This document shows, piece by piece, positions 43,725 through 51,880 of a DNA stretch of 64,000 nt (the first letter of the stretch is position 1; each line of letters opens with the position of its first letter). The notes beneath the pieces are model-generated. The model saw only the letters and a program-made list of their open reading frames with translations, ran no database searches and was not told the origin of the DNA. Source of the stretch: Thermus caldilimi (lineage in GTDB: Bacteria; Deinococcota; Deinococci; Deinococcales; Thermaceae); contig NZ_CP038452.1 of NCBI RefSeq assembly GCF_004684245.1, positions 1,598,796-1,662,795 of the forward strand. Reading direction: 5' to 3'. The translations under genes and the position numbers were made by a program.

Positions 43725-44912
43725 TCAGAGACGGCTCCTCGGGTCCAAAGCGTCCCGAAGCCCATCCCCCAGGTAGTTAAAGGCCAAGACGGTGATGAAG
43801 ATCATGAACCCCGGGGGCAGGGCCAGCCAAGGAGCAGTGAAGATGTACTCCTGGGCGTTGGTGAGCATGTTGCCCCAGGTGGCCACCGGGGGCTGGATGC
43901 CAAAGCCCAAGAAGGAAAGGGCGGCCTCGGTAAGGATGGCGCCACCTACCTGTAGGGTGGCCTGCACAATAAGGGGGGCCATGGTGTTGGGCACCAGGTG
44001 GCGGAACATGATGCGAGCGTCTGTAGCCCCCAACGCTTGGGCGGCGGTGGCATAGTCCTGCTCCCTTAGGGAGAGAACGTTCCCTCGCACCAGCCTTGCG
44101 GTACCCAGCCAGCCGAAGAGCACCAGGATGGTGATGATGATGAACACGCTGGCCGCATCGCCGAAGACTCCTTGGGCCCACTGCCCCACCTTCACCCCGG
44201 GGTCGCGCAATAAGGCGGAAAGCACCAGAAGAAGGGGCAGGGTGGGAATGGTGAGCATGAAGTCGATGAGGCGGCTTATGGCCACGTCCAAATCCAGACG
44301 AATCTCCCCCTTGAGCCCATACCAGGCGGCCCAGAGCACCAGGGCCAAGGCAAGGCCAAAGCCCAGGTAACTCCCCACGCTTCCCGCCCGAATTCCCTCC
44401 TCGGCCAAGGCCCAGGCGATGGAAAGGGTCAGGTACAAGACCCCATAGTAGAGGAACCAGGAGAACACCCGCCACAAGGCGAAGCTCCAGGGATAAAATC
44501 CTTCCCGCTCCCGCCTTAAGGGACCCAAGTAAAACCGCAAGGGCCGGCCCGAAAAGTACCCCGCCAGGGTACCCATGATGGTCCCCAGGACCACGCTGGA
44601 AAAGGCCACAGCGAAGCCCACCAAAAGGGAGATCCGGGAACCGTAGATGATGCGGGAAAGCACATCCCGGCCCAGGTCATCGGTGCCCAAAAGGTGCTCC
44701 CGGGAAGGGGGATTGAAGTAGTATTGGCCCACATCCTCGCCCGTGGGTTGGGCGGTGGGGTCGTAGGGAGCGATCCAGGGAGCAAAGATGGCCATGAGGA
44801 TCAGGAGGAGGATGACCACCAACCCGGCCATGGCCATCTTGTGCCGCCGTAAGCGGCGCCAGAAAAGGCCGAAGAAGGTCCGGGGCTTGGCTTTCAAAGC
44901 TTGCGTTGCCAT
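43725..44912 (-). CDS. oligopeptide/dipeptide ABC transporter permease (OppC/DppC type)
   Basis: 395 residues, about 90 longer than usual OppC. It begins with the cytoplasmic OppC N-terminus (FWRRLRRHKMAMAGLVVI), LLGTDDLGRDVLSRIIYG near 95-112, and the EAA loop EQDYATAAQALGATDARIMFRH. An insertion at roughly residues 120-210 (YLGPLRREREGFYP... LVLWAAWYGLKG) adds about two hydrophobic segments between the first core helices. It pairs with the OppB-type gene 9 bp upstream. ATPase subunits are not in this window. Confidence 0.9.
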   Translation of the reverse strand: MATQALKAKPRTFFGLFWRRLRRHKMAMAGLVVILLLILMAIFAPWIAPYDPTAQPTGEDVGQYYFNPPSREHLLGTDDLGRDVLSRIIYGSRISLLVGFAVAFSSVVLGTIMGTLAGYFSGRPLRFYLGPLRREREGFYPWSFALWRVFSWFLYYGVLYLTLSIAWALAEEGIRAGSVGSYLGFGLALALVLWAAWYGLKGEIRLDLDVAISRLIDFMLTIPTLPLLLVLSALLRDPGVKVGQWAQGVFGDAASVFIIITILVLFGWLGTARLVRGNVLSLREQDYATAAQALGATDARIMFRHLVPNTMAPLIVQATLQVGGAILTEAALSFLGFGIQPPVATWGNMLTNAQEYIFTAPWLALPPGFMIFITVLAFNYLGDGLRDALDPRSRL

Positions 44913-44921
44913 GATGCACCT

Positions 44922-45932
44922 CTAGCTGTAGCGGATGCGGGGGTCCACCACCGCATAGGCCAGGTCCGCCAGCAGGTTGAAAAGCGCCGTCATCAAGGCC
45001 AAGAAGGCCAGGGCCGCCATGGCCACGTTGTAGTCCTTCTCCACCAGGGCGTCAAAGATGGCCCGTCCCATGCCGGGATAGCTAAAGATGGTCTCGGTGA
45101 TGGTGGCCCCGCCCAACACCCCGGGAATGGCCAGACCCACCAGGGTCACAATGGGGATCAGGGCGTTCCTGAGGGCATGTTTGTAGAGCACCACCCGCTC
45201 GGCCAAGCCCTTGGCCCGGGCGGTGCGGATGTAGTCCTGGGAAAGCACCTCCAGCAAGGAAGCCCGCATGAAGCGGGTCCACTCGGCCATCTGCAAGGAG
45301 GAAAGGGTCAGGACGGGCAGGATCAAGTGCCAGGCCCACTGCCCCAGATAGGACCAAAGGCTCACCGCCCCGGAGCGCACGTCCTCCCAGAGCACCCCCG
45401 GCACCCCTCCGGTGGGGAAGCGGGGAAAGCCGGGAATGTGATCGGGGAGCCAAATGGCGAAAAGGTAAAGGAGGAGGATGCCCAGGAAGAAGACCGGCAT
45501 GGAGAAGCCCACGAAAGAGAAGAAGGTGATGATGTAGTCCCCCAGGGAGTACTGGCGGACCGCGGAGAAGATGCCCACCGGGATGGCCACCACCAGGGCC
45601 AGGGTCAGGGCCAGGCCGGAGAGGATGAGGGTCTTGGGCAGCCGCTGGGCGAAGATGTACTCTGCGGCGGGGATCCCGTAAGTGCGGCTATACCCGAGAT
45701 CCCCCCGCACCGCCCGGGAAAGCCACTTGAAGTAGCGGATATGGAGGGGCTGGTCCAGACCGTAGGCCCGTTTCAAGGCCTCAAACTGCTCGGCAGTCAT
45801 GCGAGGGTTCTGCCGCTTCAGTTCCTCCAAAGGATCCCCAGGCTGCAAGGCCAGCAGGGCGTAGATCACCACGCTGGCGGCAAGGAGCAAGGGGATCATC
45901 TGCAAAAGCCTGCGTACCGTGTAGGCAAACAC
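44922..45932 (-). CDS. oligopeptide/dipeptide ABC transporter permease (OppB/DppB type)
   Basis: 336 residues, six membrane helices. FAYTVRRLLQMIPLLLAASV opens as OppB. The periplasmic loop has AEQFEALKRAYGLDQPLHIRY, and the EAA loop is DYIRTARAKGLAERVVLYKHALRN (residue ~235-258; shown in part), with ATITETIFSYPGMGRAIFDA later. Start GTG 45932 with AGGAGG 7 nt upstream. It follows the oppA-type gene across a strong terminator and precedes the OppC-type gene. Confidence 0.91.
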   Translation of the reverse strand: MFAYTVRRLLQMIPLLLAASVVIYALLALQPGDPLEELKRQNPRMTAEQFEALKRAYGLDQPLHIRYFKWLSRAVRGDLGYSRTYGIPAAEYIFAQRLPKTLILSGLALTLALVVAIPVGIFSAVRQYSLGDYIITFFSFVGFSMPVFFLGILLLYLFAIWLPDHIPGFPRFPTGGVPGVLWEDVRSGAVSLWSYLGQWAWHLILPVLTLSSLQMAEWTRFMRASLLEVLSQDYIRTARAKGLAERVVLYKHALRNALIPIVTLVGLAIPGVLGGATITETIFSYPGMGRAIFDALVEKDYNVAMAALAFLALMTALFNLLADLAYAVVDPRIRYS

Positions 45933-45958
45933 CCTTGTACCTCCTGTTTATGGCTCTC

Positions 45959-45990
45959 AAAAAGCCCGCTGGGCTAAAAGCCCAGCGGGC
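45959..45990 (-). terminator. strong intrinsic terminator between oppA-type and oppB-type genes
   Basis: Minus strand: GCCCGCTGGGC, loop TTTTA, GCCCAGCGGGC, then TTTTT. A perfect 11-bp stem plus U tract, 19 bp after the binding-protein stop. Confidence 0.9.
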
Positions 45991-46008
45991 ACCACTATAC
46001 CACCTAGG

Positions 46009-47889
46009 CTACTTGATGGAAAGGGCGTACTTCGCCTGGTCCCACTTCTTCACGGCGCCGCGGCTTTCCCAGCCGATCTCCCAGGCGTTCCAGCCGGGGT
46101 AGCCATAGCCGCCGGCGTAGGCGCTGGCCACGTAGTTGACCAGGCCCTTGCGTACCACGTAGGGGTTGGCGCGGAAGTAGAGGGGCAGGGCGGGGAGCTC
46201 CTCGGCCCAGATCTCCTGCGCCCGGGCGAAGAGCTGCTTCCTGCGGTTCTCGTCAAACTCCAGGACCGCCTGGCTGGTAAGGCGGTCAAACTCGTCGTTC
46301 CGCCAGCCACCAATGTTCTGGCCCTGGTAGTTGTTCTCCTTGGTGGGCACCATGATGGCCCCGGTGTTCAGGTTCTTGTACTGGAAGAGGGAGCCGTCCT
46401 CCTGCAGGTTGGAGACCCAGGCGAACATAAACATCCCCGTCCACTTGCACTCGGAGGCGCGCTGGATGTAGTCGTCGGCGAAGACCACGGCGCTGGGGGC
46501 GTTATTGATCTTGACGGCGATGCCGATCTTCTTCAGGTCCTCGGCGAAGAACTGCTGGGTGCGCTCGCGGAGGGCGTTGCCGGCGGTGGTGACGTACTCA
46601 ATCTCAAAGCGCACGGTGCGCCCGCCCACGGTGCGCTGGAGGATGCCGTCCGGGCCCTTCCTCCAGCCCATCTCCGCCAGGAGGGCCTCGGCCTTCTTCA
46701 GGTTAAACTCGTACTTCCTGACGTTGGGGTTGAAGAGGGGGTTGACGGGGGCGATCCAGGTGTGGGCCACGGGCTGGAGGCCGTCAAAGAAGGCCTTGAC
46801 CAAGCCCTCGCGGTTCATGGCGTGCAGGAGGGCCTGACGGGTGCGCTTGTCGTTCAGGCCCAGGTCACGCACCGCCTGGCAGTTCTCAAACTTGTTGATG
46901 TCAATGTGCTCCCAGATGGCGCCGGGGACGAACCAGATGTCAAAGCGACCGGGGGCGCGCCGCACCAGCTGGGGCGAGCGGCCCTGGTCAAAGGTGAGGG
47001 AGACGCTGGAGGTGGCGTCAATGGAGCCGCCGATCACCGCCACGAGGAGGGAGTTGGTGTTCTGGATGAAGCGGTAGACCACCTTCTGCACGTAGCGGCT
47101 TTCCCCACCCTCGGGCTTGATGGGGAAGTTGGGGTTCCGCTCCATCTCAATGGAGTTCCCCGGCACCCAGCGGCGGAGCTTGAAGGCACCGGAGTAGACC
47201 ATGGCGCCCTTGTTGAGCTGCGCCGGGGTGGAAAACTTCAGGAAGAAGTTGCGGTAGAGCTCGTTGAGCTTCTCCGCGTCCTTGTCGGGGTCCAGGTTGC
47301 GGGCCGCCGCCTTCACCTTCTCCCACTCGGGGCCCATGATGTGCTTGGGGGCGTAGCCGATGGGGGAGCCGTAGGTGCCGCCGTAGGTGTCGTAGTAGTA
47401 GGCGGGCTCAAAGATCACGGTGAAGTTGCGGGCATCCCGTACCCGGAGCTGGACCCGCTCCCAGTAGTCGGGGTTCAGGACGGGCATGCCCTTGGCCTTG
47501 CCCACCTCGTAGTAGAAGGCCACGTCCTCGGTGGTGATGGGCTTGCCGTCGGACCAGCGGGCGTCTGGGCGGATGGTGAGGTCCATCTCCAGGCGCTTCT
47601 TGCCGCCGCCGATGTCCCTCACCCGCAGGCGCCCATTCTCCAGGGTGGGCACCTCGGTGGCCAGAACGGGGAAGTTCTGGCTGTCGGCGTTGAAGCCAAT
47701 GAAGGGCGCAAAGAGATAGCCTTCAATCTCGCTCTTGATGGCCTGGTTGGAGATGATGTTGAGGAAGTCCCCCGCCAGCACCCTGGGCTCCTGGGAAGCC
47801 CCGATCACCAGGCTGTTGTCCTGAGGCCCCGCCAGGGCCAGGCCCAGGGCGGTTAAACCGAGTACAGCGAGTTTGCCTAGTTTCCTCAT
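46009..47889 (-). CDS. oligopeptide-type ABC transporter substrate-binding protein
   Basis: 626 residues, family 5 extracellular binding protein. Signal peptide MRKLGKLAVLGLTALGLALAG. Typical segments: FAPFIGFNADSQNFPVLATE, IRPDARWSDGKPITTEDVAF (near 125), and GWRNDEFDRLTSQAVLEFDE near the C-terminus. It binds peptides or similar in the periplasm. AAAGGAGG is 4 nt before ATG 47889; a 16-residue longer ATG start lies within the leader and is rejected. It has the best promoter in the region, and a terminator follows, so it should be made in excess over the permeases. Confidence 0.93.
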   Translation of the reverse strand: MRKLGKLAVLGLTALGLALAGPQDNSLVIGASQEPRVLAGDFLNIISNQAIKSEIEGYLFAPFIGFNADSQNFPVLATEVPTLENGRLRVRDIGGGKKRLEMDLTIRPDARWSDGKPITTEDVAFYYEVGKAKGMPVLNPDYWERVQLRVRDARNFTVIFEPAYYYDTYGGTYGSPIGYAPKHIMGPEWEKVKAAARNLDPDKDAEKLNELYRNFFLKFSTPAQLNKGAMVYSGAFKLRRWVPGNSIEMERNPNFPIKPEGGESRYVQKVVYRFIQNTNSLLVAVIGGSIDATSSVSLTFDQGRSPQLVRRAPGRFDIWFVPGAIWEHIDINKFENCQAVRDLGLNDKRTRQALLHAMNREGLVKAFFDGLQPVAHTWIAPVNPLFNPNVRKYEFNLKKAEALLAEMGWRKGPDGILQRTVGGRTVRFEIEYVTTAGNALRERTQQFFAEDLKKIGIAVKINNAPSAVVFADDYIQRASECKWTGMFMFAWVSNLQEDGSLFQYKNLNTGAIMVPTKENNYQGQNIGGWRNDEFDRLTSQAVLEFDENRRKQLFARAQEIWAEELPALPLYFRANPYVVRKGLVNYVASAYAGGYGYPGWNAWEIGWESRGAVKKWDQAKYALSIK

Positions 47890-47935
47890 ACTGCCTCCTT
47901 TCGTGTGTGCGGCACTCTCCTTAGTGGCCGAGGTC

Positions 47936-47963
47936 ATTATACGGCGCCCACTCTGAAGGTCAA
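47936..47963 (-). promoter_or_regulatory. promoter of the oligopeptide importer operon
   Basis: Minus strand: TTGACC (47963-47958), 16-nt spacer, TATAAT (47941-47936), followed by a ~40-nt leader with AAAGGAGG. Confidence 0.8.
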
Positions 47964-47978
47964 TGGGCCAAAGGTAAA

Positions 47979-47998
47979 GGGGCCTGAAACCAGGCCCC
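47979..47998 (-). terminator. intrinsic terminator of the Fe-S assembly gene
   Basis: GGGGCCTG/CAGGCCCC, a perfect 8-bp stem with a 4-nt loop. On the minus strand it is followed by TTTACCTTT, about 20 bp past the stop at 48019. Confidence 0.75.
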
Positions 47999-48018
47999 CA
48001 AATAACGGTGCGAAAGGC

Positions 48019-48399
48019 TTAGTGGCCGCAGGTGCGGGCCTCCCCCTCCTGGTCCTTGGTGCGGAAGGAGTGGCCGCAACCGCAGGTGCTGGCGGCGTTG
48101 GGGTTGTGCACGGTGAAGCCCCCGCCCATGAGGCTCTCCACCCAGTCAATCTCTGAGCCCACCAGGTAGGGCAAGGACATGGGGTCCACCACCAGGCGCA
48201 CCCCGTGCATCTCCACGAAGGTATCCCCCTCCAACTCCCGCTCGTCCACGGCCATGCCGTACTGGAAGCCAGAGCACCCCCCGGACTTGATGTAGACCCG
48301 GATGGCCGCGTGCTCCTTGCCGTAGCGGGTCAGGATCTCCTTAGCCTTCTCCGCCGCCAAGGGGGTAATGCGGATGACCGCCTCCTGCGTTTCGACCAT
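48019..48399 (-). CDS. HesB/IscA/ErpA-type iron-sulfur cluster carrier
   Basis: 126 residues from ATG 48399. Three conserved cysteines: C42 in [10 protein letters not shown] and C106/C108 in [22 protein letters not shown] opens the domain. A-type carriers hand clusters to apo-proteins such as the ferredoxin-like protein at 12587-13531. GGAGG is 8 nt before the ATG; the longer ATG (48423) would lie in that leader. The tail [13 protein letters not shown] adds a fourth cysteine beyond the usual end. Confidence 0.93.
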   Translation of the reverse strand: MVETQEAVIRITPLAAEKAKEILTRYGKEHAAIRVYIKSGGCSGFQYGMAVDERELEGDTFVEMHGVRLVVDPMSLPYLVGSEIDWVESLMGGGFTVHNPNAASTCGCGHSFRTKDQEGEARTCGH

Positions 48400-48480
48400 C
48401 TTCTGAACCTCCCTACCCCCCAACGTAGCACGTCAGGGGTAAGAAAAGGTGAGGTGGGTTCCAAGGGGTAGCATGGAAAC

Positions 48481-49611
48481 GTGGAGCTTACCCGCGTGCA
48501 GGAAATCCTCAGGGAAGAGAGGCTGGATGCTTGGCTCCTCCTCTCCTTTGGCCGGAGCAATCCCCTGGCCCTCGAGGTGCTTGCCCTCACCCACCTTCAC
48601 CTAACCCGCCGTTTTGCCTACCTCATCCCCCGGGAAGGGGAACCCGTGCTCCTCTGCCACGCCATAGAGGAAAGCCTTTTTCCCCTCCTTCCCGGGAAAA
48701 GGCGCACCTACCACACCTGGCGAGGGTACCTGGAAGCCCTTTCGGAGCTTTTGGAAGGGCAGCGGCGCATCGCCTTGGAGTACGTGCCGGGAGGACTCAT
48801 CCCCTACCTGTCCCGGGTGGACGGGGGCAGTTTGGACCTGCTCAGGGGAATGGGCCTCGAGCTCGCCTCCTCCTGGCCCTTGCTCCTCCTCTTCCAAACC
48901 TGGGGGGAGGAAAAGCTAAGGAGCCACCGCCGGGCAGCCAAGGGCCTGGTGGCCGCCAAGGACCAGGCCATAGCCTTCCTGCGCCAAAACCCTGGGTCCA
49001 CGGAACAGGCGGTACAGGCCATCTTGACCCAAGCCCTGGAGGAACGGCGCCTGGTCTTCGACCACCCCCCCATGGTGGCCTTCGGCCAAAACGCCGCCAA
49101 CCCCCACCATGCGCCCACGGGGAAGGCCCTCGAGGAGGGAGAAGTGGTGCTCTTGGACCTCTGGGCCAAGGAAAAAGGAGGCGTCTACGCCGACATCACC
49201 TGGATGGCCGGCCTAAGGCCTCCCGAGGCCGCCCACCAAGCCTTCCAGGCGGTGGTAAAGGCCCGGGATGGGGCCATCCGCTTCGTGACCGAGGCCTATC
49301 GAAAAGGGCGCTACCCCAAGGGCTTCGAGGTGGACCAGGTGGCCCGGAAGCTTCTGGAAAGCGAAGGCTACGGCTCCTACATCCGCCACCGCACGGGGCA
49401 CAACCTGGGGGAGGAGGTCCACGGCTCCGGCCCTCACCTGGACGACCTGGAAACCCACGACTTCCGCCCTTTGGTGCCGGGGCTCGCCTTCACCGTGGAG
49501 CCCGGGCTTTACCTGCCTGGCTTCGGGGTGCGCACCGAGGTGAACGTCTACCTGCACCCCACGGGGCCGGAGGTCACCACTCCCTTGCAGGAAGCCCTTA
49601 CCCTCCTTTAA
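48481..49611 (+). CDS. M24-family Xaa-Pro aminopeptidase
   Basis: 376 residues. The N-terminal creatinase-like domain spans 1-130. The pita-bread domain has metal ligands in [20 protein letters not shown] (D and D), [17 protein letters not shown] (H), [12 protein letters not shown] (E) and RTEVNVYL (E). It removes N-terminal residues preceding proline. Start GTG with TAGCAT 6 nt upstream, leaderless, divergent from the Fe-S carrier gene. A short GC hairpin follows. Confidence 0.9.
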   Translation: MELTRVQEILREERLDAWLLLSFGRSNPLALEVLALTHLHLTRRFAYLIPREGEPVLLCHAIEESLFPLLPGKRRTYHTWRGYLEALSELLEGQRRIALEYVPGGLIPYLSRVDGGSLDLLRGMGLELASSWPLLLLFQTWGEEKLRSHRRAAKGLVAAKDQAIAFLRQNPGSTEQAVQAILTQALEERRLVFDHPPMVAFGQNAANPHHAPTGKALEEGEVVLLDLWAKEKGGVYADITWMAGLRPPEAAHQAFQAVVKARDGAIRFVTEAYRKGRYPKGFEVDQVARKLLESEGYGSYIRHRTGHNLGEEVHGSGPHLDDLETHDFRPLVPGLAFTVEPGLYLPGFGVRTEVNVYLHPTGPEVTTPLQEALTLL

Positions 49612-49612
49612 G

Positions 49613-49629
49613 TGGCCCCTTCGGGGCCA
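49613..49629 (+). terminator. stem-loop after the aminopeptidase gene
   Basis: TGGCCCC/GGGGCCA, 7-bp stem with a TTC loop. It starts 2 nt past the stop. No T tract follows, so activity is uncertain. Confidence 0.45.
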
Positions 49630-49670
49630 ACTTGGGCATACCCCTCTCCCGTGGTATCTTGGGGAACGGC

Positions 49671-50603
49671 ATGGACCGCCCCCTCCTGATCTTCTCCGGC
49701 CAGTCCAACAAACCCCTGGCCCAAGCCATCGCCGAGGCCCTAGGCCTGCCCTTGGGCAAAAGCACCACCCAGCGCTTCGCCAACGATAACCTCTTCGTGC
49801 GCTTCGAGGAAAGCCTGAGGGAAGGGGATGTCTTTATCGTCCAGTCCCTGACCCCTCCGGTGCAGGACCACCTCATGGAGCTCCTCATGATGGTGGACGC
49901 CGCCAAGGGGGCCAGCGCCGCTCGGGTCACGGCGGTCATCCCCTACTTCTCCTACGCCCGGAGCGACAAGAAGGACGCCCCCCGCATCTCCATCGCCGCC
50001 CGGCTCATCGCCGACCTCCTCCAGACCGCCGGGGCCGACCGGGTCCTCACCATGACCCTCCATTCCCCCCAGGTCCACGGCTTCTTCAAGGTGCCCGTGG
50101 ACCACCTTTCCGCTGAGCCCGTGATCGCCAACCACTTCGCCACCCGGGTGGACCTGGAAAATGCTGTGGTGGTGGCCCCGGATGCCGGCGATCTTAAGAG
50201 GGCCAGCTCCCTGGCCCGGCGCCTCCGCCTTCCCCTGGCCTTCATCGACAAGGAACGGGTATCCGACACCGAGGTGCGGGTCAGGATGCTGGTGGGGGAG
50301 GTGAAGGGGAAAACCGCCCTGATCGTGGACGACGAGATCTCCACCGCCGGAAGCCTGGTGGAGGCAGTGGAAGCCCTCCTGCAAGCTGGGGCCAAGGAAG
50401 TCTACGCCGCCGCCACCCACGGGGTCTATGTGGGCCCGGCCCTAGAGCGCATCGCCAAGAGTCCGGTGAGGGAGGTGGCCGCCACCGACACCTGCCCTCC
50501 CAAGGAGGGTCCCAAGCTCAAGACCCTCCCCGTGGCTCCCATCTTTGCCGAGGCCATCTGGCGCATCCACCGGGGAGAGTCGGTATCCAGCCTGTTCACC
50601 TGA
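49671..50603 (+). CDS. prs: ribose-phosphate pyrophosphokinase (PRPP synthetase)
   Basis: 310 residues from ATG 49671. [20 protein letters not shown] opens like Prs; [20 protein letters not shown] (residues ~85-104) is the ATP-binding flexible-loop region, and [20 protein letters not shown] (~205-224) the PRPP-binding loop. It makes PRPP for nucleotides, His and Trp. TATCTT lies 10 nt before the ATG. A longer in-frame extension back to 48531 is out-of-frame translation of the peptidase gene and is not real. Confidence 0.95.
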   Translation: MDRPLLIFSGQSNKPLAQAIAEALGLPLGKSTTQRFANDNLFVRFEESLREGDVFIVQSLTPPVQDHLMELLMMVDAAKGASAARVTAVIPYFSYARSDKKDAPRISIAARLIADLLQTAGADRVLTMTLHSPQVHGFFKVPVDHLSAEPVIANHFATRVDLENAVVVAPDAGDLKRASSLARRLRLPLAFIDKERVSDTEVRVRMLVGEVKGKTALIVDDEISTAGSLVEAVEALLQAGAKEVYAAATHGVYVGPALERIAKSPVREVAATDTCPPKEGPKLKTLPVAPIFAEAIWRIHRGESVSSLFT

Positions 50604-50613
50604 AGGGAGCGAG

Positions 50614-51330
50614 ATGCGGAAAGAAGCCTTCACCCTGGCGGGGCAAAGCGTGCTGGCCCACATCCCCGAGCGCCCGAGGGCCCTCCTCCTGGCCCTCCAC
50701 GGGTTGCAGGGCTCCAGGGAACACATCCTTTCCCTCCTCCCGGGGTATGCGGAAAGGGGCTTCCTCCTCCTGGCCTTCGACGCCCCCCGGCACGGGAAAC
50801 GGGAAGGCCCACCCCCCTCCTCCAAAAGCCCCAGGTATGTGGAGGAGGTGTACCAGATAGCCCTGGCCTTTACCGAGGAAGCCAGGGAAGTGGCCCAGGA
50901 GGCCAGGGAACGCTTTGGCCTACCCCTTTTCCTGGCAGGAGGGAGCCTGGGGGCCTTTGTGGTGCACCTGCTTCTTTCCCAGGGGTTCCGGGCGGAAGGG
51001 GCCCTGGCCTTCATTGGAAGCGGCTTTCCCATGAAGCTCCCCCAGGGTCAGGAGGTACGGGACCCTCGAGTCCTGGCCCTTTACGAAACCCCTCCCGCCC
51101 AGAGGGGGGAAGCCTATGGAGGTGTGCCCCTCCTCCACCTCCACGGCACCAAGGACCTGATCGTGCCCCTTTCCCGCATGGAGAAAACCGTGGAGGCCTT
51201 GAGGCCCCACTACCCCGAAGGCCGCTTAGCCTGGTTTGTGGAGGAGGGAGCCGGGCACACCATCACCCCCCTGATGGCCCGGATGGGGCTGGCCTTCTTG
51301 GAGGCCTGGCTTGATCCTGGAAGGCCTTAA
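50614..51330 (+). CDS. alpha/beta hydrolase
   Basis: 238 residues from ATG 50614 with AAGGGAGC before it. LLALHGLQGSREH near residues 25-37 is the oxyanion region, the nucleophile elbow is LAGGSLGAFVVHL (Ser near 111), acid probably D in HLHGTKDLIVPL, and the catalytic histidine in EGAGHTITP near 217. Esterase- or peptidase-like; substrate unknown. It overlaps the DUF72 gene by 20 bp. Confidence 0.85.
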   Translation: MRKEAFTLAGQSVLAHIPERPRALLLALHGLQGSREHILSLLPGYAERGFLLLAFDAPRHGKREGPPPSSKSPRYVEEVYQIALAFTEEAREVAQEARERFGLPLFLAGGSLGAFVVHLLLSQGFRAEGALAFIGSGFPMKLPQGQEVRDPRVLALYETPPAQRGEAYGGVPLLHLHGTKDLIVPLSRMEKTVEALRPHYPEGRLAWFVEEGAGHTITPLMARMGLAFLEAWLDPGRP

Positions 51331-51880
51331 GGGGTATAGGGGCTACCCTGGGGGCTTCAAGGCCTATGCCAAGGCCTTCCCCACGGTGGAGCTCTCTTGG
51401 TGGCACCGGGCGGGGGACAGGAGGACCATAAGCCGCTTGAAGACCCTGGCCCCGGTGGGATTCCGCTTCAGCGTCTTTGGCCACAAGCACTTCTCCTTCC
51501 AGCCCTCAGGGGGGGAGAGGCGTACCTTAAGGCGCTTCTTAAGGCGGTTTGGGCTCTTTGGGGAGAAAAGGGGGGCGGTGCGGATTGCGGTTCCTCCGAG
51601 TGTGGACCCCACCCAACTGGCCCGCTGGCTGGACCTTTTGGAGGAGGTCTTGAAAGAGTTGGGGCCGGTACCCCTTGCCTTTCAGGCCGAGGAGGCCTTG
51701 CATTCCCTTCTCAAAGAACGGGGCTATGCCCTGGTAAACCAAACGGGAGGCCCTTTCCTCTACCTGGTGGACCCGGAGGAAATCCCCAGGGAAGGCGAGG
51801 GGTACCTTTACCGGAGCCCCACCTCTTCCCAAGCCGCCCCTTCCGCCCTACACTCAAGGGCGGAGGTTGAACGGGATTGA
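51311..51880 (+). CDS. short DUF72 (YecE-like) protein
   Basis: 189 residues from TTG 51311, inside the hydrolase end. It carries the DUF72 features: F...EL.WW pattern (FPTVELSWWHRAGDRRTI), a lysine-rich TP-like segment GFRFSVFGHKHFSF, and a TIM-barrel-like remainder. Typical members are 230-290 residues, so this is short at both ends. The last ~25 residues (SSQAAPSALHSRAEVERD) look disordered. Function unknown. The stop overlaps the speA TTG. Confidence 0.7.
   Translation: MILEGLKGYRGYPGGFKAYAKAFPTVELSWWHRAGDRRTISRLKTLAPVGFRFSVFGHKHFSFQPSGGERRTLRRFLRRFGLFGEKRGAVRIAVPPSVDPTQLARWLDLLEEVLKELGPVPLAFQAEEALHSLLKERGYALVNQTGGPFLYLVDPEEIPREGEGYLYRSPTSSQAAPSALHSRAEVERD

Noticed and set aside
48531-50603. 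A 690-codon plus-strand frame that would fuse a long N-terminal part to PRPP synthetase
   Set aside because: The part before 49671 is Pro/Gly/Arg-rich out-of-frame translation of the aminopeptidase gene. PRPP synthetase starts at ATG 49671 with a normal length.
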